From the NCBI GenBank assembly GCA_934645275.1, contig CAKUDW010000158.1, forward strand, positions 1-5,167: DNA of 5,167 nt. Reading direction: 5' to 3'. The notes under the pieces are model-generated. The model was not told the DNA's origin, made no database searches, and saw only the letters and a list, made by a program, of their open reading frames with translations. Shown piece after piece: positions 1-5,125 of this stretch (positions are counted from its first letter, which is position 1; each line of letters opens with the position of its first letter). The stretch is from an uncultured Clostridia bacterium. GTDB taxonomy: Bacteria; Bacillota_A; Clostridia; Christensenellales; Aristaeellaceae. Position numbers and translations under genes: made by a program.

Positions 1-30
1 GCCAAGCGTCTGGCTAAGGCCGCTCAGTAA
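1..30 (+). CDS. C-terminal end of an upstream gene (partial, unidentified)
   Basis: Frame 1 reads AKRLAKAAQ and stops at TAA (28-30). Only nine residues are visible, basic and alanine-rich, which is too little to name a family. The case for a real gene end is positional: a strong intrinsic terminator begins 19 nt after this stop, so some + strand transcript ends here. Frame 2 also stays open to about position 88, but it would run through the terminator stem, so frame 1 is preferred. Confidence 0.45.
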   Translation, partial: AKRLAKAAQ

Positions 31-48
31 AGGTCACACAATGCAAAC

Positions 49-86
49 AGAGGGAACGCGGGTATTTGTCTGCGTTCTCTTTTGTT
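49..86 (+). terminator. Intrinsic terminator of the upstream transcript
   Basis: Bases 51-59 (AGGGAACGC) pair with 72-80 (GCGTTCTCT) in a 9-bp stem with one G-T wobble. It can be extended by G-T pairs at 60/71 and 50/81. The loop is about 10-12 nt, and a T-rich tail (TCTCTTTTGTTGTT) follows directly. Stem, loop and tail fit a rho-independent terminator that separates the upstream gene from rarA. Confidence 0.75.
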
Positions 87-98
87 GTTGATAAACAG

Positions 99-128
99 AG
101 ATTGGCAAATTCAGCGGTTTGCAAATCT
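99..128. repeat. Inverted repeat upstream of rarA
   Basis: AGATTGGCAAA (99-109) and TTTGCAAATCT (118-128) are complementary at 10 of 11 positions around an 8-nt spacer. There is no T-run after the right arm, so it is not a convincing second terminator. Its place between the terminator and the rarA ribosome binding site suits an operator or a 5' leader hairpin, but which of these is inference. I found no well-spaced -35/-10 pair in 87-175. Confidence 0.45.
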
Positions 129-192
129 TCTCGAAGCTGCAGTTTTTGAGTAGCTTACCGTCAATTATGGATTCAAGGAGGCGTGCAACGGT

Positions 193-1518
193 ATGGACGA
201 TCTGTTTTCTGCCGCCGGACGCGCACTGGCGCCGCTGGCCGACCGCATGCGTCCCAGAACGCTGGATGATTTCATTGGTCAAACGCATATTGTGGGTCGG
301 GGCAAGCTGTTGCGCCGCGCCATAGAAGCCGACCGGCTCACCAGTTCCATATTCTGGGGCCCGCCCGGCTGTGGCAAGACCACGCTGGCATCGATCATTG
401 CCGAAAGCACGAGCGCTGCTTTTGTGAAGCTGAACGCCGTTACCAGCGGCGTTGTGGATGTGCGCGAGGTGCTGCGCAGCGCACAGGAGCGGCTCAGCCT
501 TTACGGCCAGAGCACTTATCTGCTGTTGGACGAATGCCATCGCTGGAGTAAGGCGCAGTCTGATTCCATCTTGCCTGCAATCGAGCAGGGATTGATTCGC
601 TTCATTGGTTCTACCACCGAAAATCCGATGATTGCAATGACGCCTGCCATCGTCAGCCGCTGCCGCCTGTTTCATTTTGAGCCGCTGAGTGCCGAGGAAG
701 TGAAGTGCGCGGTGCTCAATGCCATTGCCGATCCTGTTAACGGTTACGGAGATCAGGAAGTGCAGATTGACGACGACGCCCTGGATCACATCGCGTCTGT
801 GGCTAACGGCGATGTGCGCAGTGCGCTCAACGCGCTGGAACTGGCAGTGCTCACCACTCCGATGGAAGCCGACGGCGCGATTCACGTCACGCTGGAGGTG
901 GCGGAGGAATCCATACAGGCGCACGTGCTGCAAATGGACGAATCCATGTTTTACGACATGCTTTCGGCCTTCTGCAAGTCGCTGCGAGGTTCGGACAGCG
1001 ACGCGGCGCTGGCCTGGTTTGCCCGCATGAACCGCGCGGGTGTGGATCCGCGCATCATCGTGCGCCGGGTAATCGCCCATGCCAGTGAGGATGTGGGCAT
1101 GGCGAATCCGATGGCCATGCTTCAGGCTGTGGCGGCAATGAGCGCGCTGGAGGATATTGGTATGCCGGAAGCGAAGCTGCCCATCGCGCAGGCGATTATC
1201 GCCGTGTGCGAAAGCCCGAAATCCAATTCTGTAGTCATGGCCATAGATCGCGCCATGGCGGATGCCGAAAGGGGCGGATATCAGAGCGTTCCGGTGCATC
1301 TGCGCGATACGCATTACAAGGGCGCGGCAGAGGTCGGTTCCGGTGAAGGCTATAAATACGCCCACGATTATCCAGGTCACTTTGTTCGCCAGCAGTATGC
1401 GCCGCTGGAAGCCGAGGGCATGCCCTACTACACGCCCAGCGAGGAAGGTTTCGAGATGGAAATTCGCAGGCTGCGCGAGGCGCGCGGCTTTTCGGATGCG
1501 CCCGATCCATCAAAATGA
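193..1518 (+). CDS. rarA: Replication-associated recombination protein A (RarA/MgsA, AAA+ ATPase)
   Basis: A 441-residue protein, the normal length for the RarA/MgsA/WRNIP1 family. This family acts in the cytoplasm at stalled replication forks and is a clamp-loader-like AAA+ ATPase. Visible motifs are the family N-terminus PLADRMRPRTLDDFIGQ (about 14-30), Walker A GPPGCGKT (56-63), Walker B LLLDECHR (110-117), sensor 1 GSTTENP (139-145), arginine finger SRCR (155-158) and sensor 2 GDVRSALN (206-213, R209). The C-terminal helical/tetramerisation part has ASEDVGMANP (297-306), GMPEAKLP (323-330), SPKSN (341-345), VPVHLRD (366-372) and GYKYAHDYP (386-394). The ATG at 193 follows AAGGAGG (175-181) by 11 nt, slightly long but the only good site. 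Walker B carries Cys-His-Arg-Trp where DEIHRF is usual; the catalytic Asp-Glu is intact. The gene is flanked by terminators, so it is probably monocistronic. Confidence 0.96.
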   Translation: MDDLFSAAGRALAPLADRMRPRTLDDFIGQTHIVGRGKLLRRAIEADRLTSSIFWGPPGCGKTTLASIIAESTSAAFVKLNAVTSGVVDVREVLRSAQERLSLYGQSTYLLLDECHRWSKAQSDSILPAIEQGLIRFIGSTTENPMIAMTPAIVSRCRLFHFEPLSAEEVKCAVLNAIADPVNGYGDQEVQIDDDALDHIASVANGDVRSALNALELAVLTTPMEADGAIHVTLEVAEESIQAHVLQMDESMFYDMLSAFCKSLRGSDSDAALAWFARMNRAGVDPRIIVRRVIAHASEDVGMANPMAMLQAVAAMSALEDIGMPEAKLPIAQAIIAVCESPKSNSVVMAIDRAMADAERGGYQSVPVHLRDTHYKGAAEVGSGEGYKYAHDYPGHFVRQQYAPLEAEGMPYYTPSEEGFEMEIRRLREARGFSDAPDPSK

Positions 1519-1537
1519 ATGGAAGAAATTGTCGAAA

Positions 1538-1590
1538 AAATCGCCTGCCGAATTAACCCAACGGGGTAGATTATGGCAGGCGATTTCCTT
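1538..1590 (+). terminator. Terminator hairpin after rarA
   Basis: AAATCGCCTGCC (1538-1549) and GGCAGGCGATTT (1575-1586) form a perfect 12-bp stem around a 25-nt loop. The loop can itself fold through ACCC (1556-1559) and GGGT (1564-1567). The + strand tail is only moderately T-rich (ATTTCCTT). On the opposite strand the stem is followed by six Ts, so it may work in both directions. It lies 20 nt after the rarA stop and separates rarA from the next promoter. Confidence 0.75.
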
Positions 1591-1596
1591 ATAATG

Positions 1597-1627
1597 TTGA
1601 TTGTTTAAGCGATGATCGGGTTATAAT
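1597..1627 (+). promoter_or_regulatory. Probable sigma-A promoter of the VanW-family gene
   Basis: A perfect -10 box TATAAT lies at 1622-1627. The -35 is weaker: TTGATT (1597-1602) at a 19-nt spacing or TTGTTT (1601-1606) at 15 nt. The expected transcription start is near 1634, so the leader before the coding sequence would be very short. A second TATAAT at 1590-1595, inside the tail of the rarA terminator, has no good -35 and is less likely to be used. Confidence 0.6.
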
Positions 1628-1645
1628 CTGGATATGGAGCGGCAG

Positions 1646-3370
1646 ATGATTATGGCAGGAACGGCAGCAGGGAGGCGCAGCAGCGCTTCGACCGGAAAGA
1701 AGGCAACCGCGGCGCGAGCCGGGGTTCGTTCAGCTGCGCCTGCGGGCGGAACGAAAAGTGCCGCAGGATCGTCTAAGCCGGGTATGAATAAGAGGAAGAA
1801 TACGGCAAAGAGAAAGGTTTCGGTGCAGGAAAACCCGTTGGCGCGCCGCAACTCGGCCGTGTATGATTACGATATGGAAGCCGCGCGGATGGACGTGCCT
1901 TCGCGGCGTGCGCCGCAGGCCGCGCCGCGCCGCGCCAGGGATGCGCGCGCTCGCGGCTATGGGCACGAATATCGCCCTGCGCCGCGCAGGCGCAGGAAGC
2001 ACCGCGGCGGGTTCTCGTTCGCCGCGTTATTGCTGGCGCTGATGATTTGCGGATTGGCCGGGCTCGGCGTGTGGCGTGCGAAGGAATACCAGGCGTTTGC
2101 CGAAATGAAGCAGGTGGTTGCCCGGCAGACGTTTTATGCAGGCACGCAGGTGGAGGGCATAGACGTATCGCAGATGACGCTGGAGCAGGCGCTGGAATAC
2201 TGGAATAGCCAGATTGAGCCGCAGTATCGAGATCGCGCAGCGGTGTTGAACGACGGTACGCGCGTAACCGCGGCGGAGCTTGGCTATCAGAGCGACTATG
2301 CGCAGACATTGTCGAGCGCGTGGAGCGCCGGACGTAACGGGTCGCTGGAGGAGCGTTATCTTCGCATGACGCAGGGCAGCGGCCAGGCAGCGGCCTATTC
2401 GGTAAATCGCACGCCCTGCGAGGCGTCGCTGGTGGAAGCGTTTGCCGCGGCCATTGCGCAGCAAGTGGATCAGGAGCCGCAGGACGCCAAATTGGTTTCA
2501 TTTAATACCCAGACCTATAATTTTGAATTTGAACCGGAGGTGCTGGGGCGCAGGCTCAATCAGGCACAGCTGGTGACGGACGTCGAAGCGGTGCTGGCGG
2601 CTGGCGGCGGCGAAGTGCAGATGCAGATCGACGTACTTCAGCCAGAGATTACTCAGGAAAACGTGGCGGCGAACTATGGCATGATTAGCTACGCTGTGAC
2701 GGACGCGTCGTCCTCGAACAGCAATCGTTTGGAAAATATCCGGCTGGCGCTTTCGATGATCGACGGCATATCGCTGGAGCCAGGCGAGAGTTTCTCGTTT
2801 AACCAGGTTGTGGGCGAGCGTACTACGGCGCGCGGCTTCAAGACGGCCAAGGCCTATTCGCAGAGCAAGGTTGTGGATGAGGTGGGCGGCGGCATCTGTC
2901 AGGTGTCTACCACGCTGTTTAACGCCGCGGTTAAGGCGGATTTGCAGATTGACGAGCGTCACCCGCATTCGCTGACGGTGAGTTATGTGGATCTGGGTAA
3001 GGATGCGGCTGTGGACTGGGGCAATAAGGATCTGCGCTTTACGAATACATCGGAGGACCGCATTTATATCGGCTGTTATCTGACGGAGGATAAACGCGTG
3101 CGCATCGGCGTGTTCGGCAGACTGATTCCGGATGGGGTTACCATTACCCTTGAAAGCGAGAAAACGGATATCATAGAGTATTCCACGGAATATCAGGTCA
3201 GCTTTTCACTGGCTTCCGGCCAACAGCGCGTGGCGCAGAAGGGCAAGAACGGCTATCGCGCCGTGACCTATAAGGTCTGGTGGGATGTAAGTGGCAACGA
3301 GTTGCGCCGCACCGAGCTGTGTAAGAGCAGGTATTCGCCGACGGCGGAAATAATTGAATACGGCGCATAG
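1646..3370 (+). CDS. VanW-family membrane-anchored envelope protein with C-terminal G5-like domain
   Basis: About 574 residues, probably anchored in the membrane with most of the chain outside. From the ATG at 1646, residues 1-121 are basic and low in complexity, rich in Arg, Lys and Ala. A single hydrophobic segment follows (about 122-142, FSFAALLLALMICGLAGLGVW). Next is a region resembling the PG_binding_4 part of YoaR-type proteins (about 150-330), then the VanW domain (about 346-491) with the signature GGGICQVSTTLFNAA (414-428). The last 75 residues resemble a G5 domain (ending near SPTAEIIEYGA). VanW proteins occur in vancomycin-resistance clusters and widely in Firmicutes, but their biochemical role is unsettled; G5 domains are linked to cell-wall or glycan binding. 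In-frame ATGs lie at 1634, 1646 and 1652. GGAG (1636-1639) sits 6 nt before 1646, so that start is preferred. There is no reason to infer vancomycin resistance, as no van operon genes are present. Confidence 0.9.
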   Translation: MIMAGTAAGRRSSASTGKKATAARAGVRSAAPAGGTKSAAGSSKPGMNKRKNTAKRKVSVQENPLARRNSAVYDYDMEAARMDVPSRRAPQAAPRRARDARARGYGHEYRPAPRRRRKHRGGFSFAALLLALMICGLAGLGVWRAKEYQAFAEMKQVVARQTFYAGTQVEGIDVSQMTLEQALEYWNSQIEPQYRDRAAVLNDGTRVTAAELGYQSDYAQTLSSAWSAGRNGSLEERYLRMTQGSGQAAAYSVNRTPCEASLVEAFAAAIAQQVDQEPQDAKLVSFNTQTYNFEFEPEVLGRRLNQAQLVTDVEAVLAAGGGEVQMQIDVLQPEITQENVAANYGMISYAVTDASSSNSNRLENIRLALSMIDGISLEPGESFSFNQVVGERTTARGFKTAKAYSQSKVVDEVGGGICQVSTTLFNAAVKADLQIDERHPHSLTVSYVDLGKDAAVDWGNKDLRFTNTSEDRIYIGCYLTEDKRVRIGVFGRLIPDGVTITLESEKTDIIEYSTEYQVSFSLASGQQRVAQKGKNGYRAVTYKVWWDVSGNELRRTELCKSRYSPTAEIIEYGA

Positions 3371-3389
3371 GGTTTGACTTTGCGCCGTA
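3359..3389. repeat. Perfect 9-bp inverted repeat across the VanW-gene stop and the next -35 box
   Basis: TACGGCGCA (3359-3367) and TGCGCCGTA (3381-3389) are perfect inverted copies separated by 13 nt. The left arm covers the final codons up to the TAG at 3368-3370. The spacer holds the TTGACT -35 element, and the right arm fills most of the -35/-10 spacer. There is no T-run after it (TAATATGC), so it is a poor terminator. It could be an operator for the downstream promoter or a stabilising 3' hairpin of the upstream mRNA. Confidence 0.55.
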
Positions 3390-3401
3390 ATATGCTATAA
3401 T
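3374..3401 (+). promoter_or_regulatory. Strong sigma-A promoter for the small membrane protein (and possibly the glycosylase genes)
   Basis: TTGACT (3374-3379), a 16-nt spacer and TATAAT (3396-3401), with an extended -10 TG at 3393-3394 (TGCTATAAT). This is the best promoter match in the window. The expected start is near 3408, giving a leader of about 65 nt before the GTG at 3473. CCGTGCA (3410-3416) and TGTACGG (3431-3437) in that leader can pair over 7 bp with one G-T. Confidence 0.8.
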
Positions 3402-3472
3402 TACATCAGCCGTGCATTTGGCTCTACGACTGTACGGATTTTCATGGTTTCTTACAAAGGGGGCGAAAAGCT

Positions 3473-3694
3473 GTGCCCAGGTTATATACGCGCGAGGAAG
3501 TGCGCCGCCGCAAGGTGAAATATCAGATATTCGCGGGGATGTTCGATTTCCTGTTCATCGTGGCAGGCATCATTGTGATCATCGCGTGTATCATTCTGCT
3601 CTCATCGCTGTTCGGCTGGTTGCGCAGCGACGTGCCCGTGACTTTTAAAACCTTGTGGGAAACCGTGATGAAGGCGATTATTGTGCCTGAATAG
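3473..3694 (+). CDS. Small single-pass membrane protein, function unknown
   Basis: 73 residues starting at GTG, with AAAGGGGG (3456-3463) 9 nt upstream and a strong promoter ahead. Residues 1-18 are rich in Arg and Lys (TREEVRRRKVKYQ). A hydrophobic helix runs from about 26 to 50 (FLFIVAGIIVIIACIILLSSL), followed by a short tail with VPVTFKTLWETVMKAIIVPE. By the positive-inside rule the basic end should face the cytoplasm. I do not recognise the family. Its good translation signals, clean transmembrane pattern and own promoter make it a real gene rather than a chance reading frame. A +1 overlapping frame (3412-3648) encodes an unstructured product and is judged a shadow. It is the first gene of the unit that leads into the glycosylase pair, 82 nt before the first of them. 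Confidence 0.8.
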   Translation: MPRLYTREEVRRRKVKYQIFAGMFDFLFIVAGIIVIIACIILLSSLFGWLRSDVPVTFKTLWETVMKAIIVPE

Positions 3695-3713
3695 GGGGAC
3701 GGTTGAAAATGAT

Positions 3714-3740
3714 GAATCCGGCTTTTGCCGGATTTATGTT
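3714..3740 (+). terminator. Hairpin between the small membrane gene and the first glycosylase gene (terminator or attenuator)
   Basis: AATCCGGC (3715-3722) pairs with GCCGGATT (3727-3734) in a perfect 8-bp stem with a TTTT loop, extendable by a G-T pair. The tail (TATGTTTAT) is only partly T-rich, so termination may be incomplete. I see no clear promoter between this hairpin and the ATG at 3777, so some read-through from the 3374 promoter would be needed to express the glycosylases. Confidence 0.55.
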
Positions 3741-3776
3741 TATCGAGCGCAGATCAGAGAGAATGGAGATGGCGTT

Positions 3777-4343
3777 ATGCGGACAAGCTGGAATCAGCTT
3801 CAGACGGAAATCAGCGCGTGCGAAAAGTGCCGCTTGTGTCAGACGCGAACCAACGTGGTGCCTGGCGAGGGCAATCCGCAGGCCGATCTGATGTTCATCG
3901 GTGAAGGCCCGGGTCGGGATGAGGACCTGCAGGGGCGTCCATTTGTCGGGCGTTCCGGCGAGCTGCTTACGCGCATGATTCGCGCTATTGGACTGGAGCG
4001 GGATCAGGTGTACATCTGCAACGTGGTCAAGTGCCGCCCGCCGCAAAATCGCAATCCCGAGCCTGACGAGGCGGCGGCCTGCATAAACTATCTGCGCGCG
4101 CAGGTGGCGCTGGTGCACCCGAAGGTGATCGTGCTGCTGGGCAAGGTGGCTTGCCGGTACACGCTGAATCAGGAGCTGTCGGTAATGCGCGTACACGGCC
4201 AGTGGTTCGAACGCAAAGGTGTGTTTTTCATGCCTACGTTTCATCCGTCGTTTCTGCTGCGCGATCCGGCCATGAAGCGCGCCGCGTGGGATGATTTTCA
4301 GAAAATTCGGGATAAACTCAATGAAGTCAAGGCAGGGGAATAG
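3777..4343 (+). CDS. Family 4 uracil-DNA glycosylase (iron-sulphur type)
   Basis: 188 residues, typical for family 4. The enzyme cuts the glycosidic bond of uracil in DNA and so starts base-excision repair of deaminated cytosine. The four presumed 4Fe-4S ligands are C15, C18, C86 and C102 (CEKC near the start, KCRPP, EAAAC). The catalytic and uracil-pocket motifs are GEGPGRDED (42-50), GRPFVGRSG (53-61, with F56 expected to stack on uracil), NVVKCRPP (82-89, N82) and the HPS motif (H156-S158). The reading frame stays open upstream to before 3690. However, the ATG at 3777 has GGAG (3765-3768) 8 nt ahead and gives the usual family N-terminus, while earlier starts would run through the hairpin. 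The gene ends 3 nt before its paralogue, so the two are surely co-transcribed. Confidence 0.95.
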   Translation: MRTSWNQLQTEISACEKCRLCQTRTNVVPGEGNPQADLMFIGEGPGRDEDLQGRPFVGRSGELLTRMIRAIGLERDQVYICNVVKCRPPQNRNPEPDEAAACINYLRAQVALVHPKVIVLLGKVACRYTLNQELSVMRVHGQWFERKGVFFMPTFHPSFLLRDPAMKRAAWDDFQKIRDKLNEVKAGE

Positions 4344-4346
4344 TGC

Positions 4347-4940
4347 ATGCAAGCGGAGCTGAAAAAGCTGCGGTCGGATTTGGAAAAGCTGATCGACGAG
4401 GTCTATGTAGGGGAAAAAAAGGTGTTGGTACACGGCGAGGGAGAGCCTGGTGCGCGCGTGATGCTGATCGGCGAGGCCCCCGGCCAGCAGGAAACGCTGG
4501 CGCGTCGTCCATTCGTGGGCAAGGCCGGTAAGAATTTGGATGAATTTCTGGAAATGGCCGGTATTGATCGCAGCGATCTGTACGTATCCAACACCGTGAA
4601 ATTTCGCCCGACACGCGTATCAGCCGCTGGGCGCATCATCAACCGGCCGCCGACGCGCGAGGAAATCAACCTGTTTCTGCCGTGGCTCAAGCGCGAAATC
4701 GAGCTCGTGGCCCCGCAAATTGTGGTGACGTTGGGCAACGTGCCGCTGCGTGCGCTGCTTTCTTCTCGGGCGACGATCGGCGAAATGCATGGGCAGCGCA
4801 TACGGGCGGGGGAACTGGAAATATATCCGATGTATCACCCGGCATCCATTATCTATAATCCGTCGCTGCGCGAGGTCTATGCTGAGGATGTGCAGAAACT
4901 GGGCCGTTGGCTGAGCGGAAACGCCCCGGCAGAGGGCTGA
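4347..4940 (+). CDS. Uracil-DNA glycosylase-like paralogue lacking the iron-sulphur cysteines
   Basis: 197 residues with no cysteine at all. It aligns with the preceding family 4 enzyme without gaps from the start to residue 88. It shares GEAPG (42-46), E49, PFVG (55-58), N82, VK (84-85) and RP (87-88), and later TLGNVPLRAL (128-137) and HPAS (164-167). The four cluster ligands of the neighbour fall on L15, E18, F86 and F110. An 8-residue insertion near 89-98 (TRVSAAGRII) follows the first Phe. The uracil-pocket residues E43, F56, N82 and H164 are kept, so an active glycosylase without a cluster is plausible, but a different base or substrate is possible. The ATG at 4347 has AGGGGA (4334-4339) 7 nt ahead and lies 3 nt after the upstream stop. 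I recall similar cysteine-free relatives in other Clostridia, annotated simply as uracil-DNA glycosylase. Confidence 0.88.
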   Translation: MQAELKKLRSDLEKLIDEVYVGEKKVLVHGEGEPGARVMLIGEAPGQQETLARRPFVGKAGKNLDEFLEMAGIDRSDLYVSNTVKFRPTRVSAAGRIINRPPTREEINLFLPWLKREIELVAPQIVVTLGNVPLRALLSSRATIGEMHGQRIRAGELEIYPMYHPASIIYNPSLREVYAEDVQKLGRWLSGNAPAEG

Positions 4941-4954
4941 CGGCGCATGGGGGC

Positions 4955-5024
4955 AAAATCTTTATTATAAAATATACGATAAAGCATATTTATGCCTTGC
5001 GCTTTGCACGCTTTTGTGTATAAT
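4955..5024 (+). promoter_or_regulatory. Promoter of the zinc-ribbon gene with AT-rich upstream region
   Basis: TTGCGC (4997-5002), a 16-nt spacer and a perfect TATAAT (5019-5024), with a start expected near 5031. The stretch 4955-4993 just upstream is strikingly AT-rich compared with the rest of the window and could act as an UP element. It contains GCATATTTATGC (4984-4995), a near-perfect short palindrome, and CTTTAT/ATAAAG (4960-4965 and 4979-4984). No convincing intrinsic terminator was found after the second glycosylase stop at 4940. Confidence 0.6.
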
Positions 5025-5039
5025 AACAGGGTAGCTATT

Positions 5040-5106
5040 CGCGGGCAGGTTTAAAATGTTGATCCCGCGGCCAAAAAGAGAGATGCGGCGGCCGGTATGC
5101 GCGCCG
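5040..5106 (+). other. Structured 5' leader of the zinc-ribbon gene
   Basis: The roughly 95-nt leader from about 5031 to 5125 can form two GC-rich hairpins. CGCGGG (5040-5045) pairs with CCCGCG (5064-5069), and CGGCG (5086-5090) pairs with CGCCG (5102-5106), the second ending four bases before the ribosome binding site. I do not recognise a known riboswitch or T-box pattern, so any regulatory role is inference. Confidence 0.35.
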
Positions 5107-5125
5107 TTTGGGAGGAAGATAAGCG

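Noticed and set aside
34..1380. Very long open frame on the - strand opposite rarA (about 448 codons)
   Set aside because: It mirrors the codon pattern of a clearly real rarA, its product is His/Arg-rich with no recognisable domain, and it runs back through the terminator at 49-86 with no supporting signals. It is a shadow.
1773..2968. Open frames on the - strand opposite the VanW-family gene
   Set aside because: The products are low-complexity Arg/Pro/Ala sequences without domains and the sense frame has clear VanW and G5-like features.
1646..3370. VanW protein as evidence of vancomycin resistance
   Set aside because: VanW domains are common in Firmicutes outside van clusters and no vanH, vanA/B or vanX-like gene is near.
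3412..3648. Alternative + strand frame starting at ATG 3412 over the small membrane gene
   Set aside because: The start is almost at the predicted transcription start with no ribosome binding site, and the product lacks structure, whereas the GTG 3473 frame has a good site and a clean transmembrane helix.
3678..4433. 251-codon - strand frame across the first glycosylase gene
   Set aside because: It overlaps a gene with full catalytic and cluster motifs and shows no family motif of its own.
4923..4970. GCCCC/GGGGC pairing (4923-4927 with 4950-4954) as a terminator for the glycosylase operon
   Set aside because: Only 5 bp with a 22-nt loop, and the tail is mixed A/T rather than a T-run.
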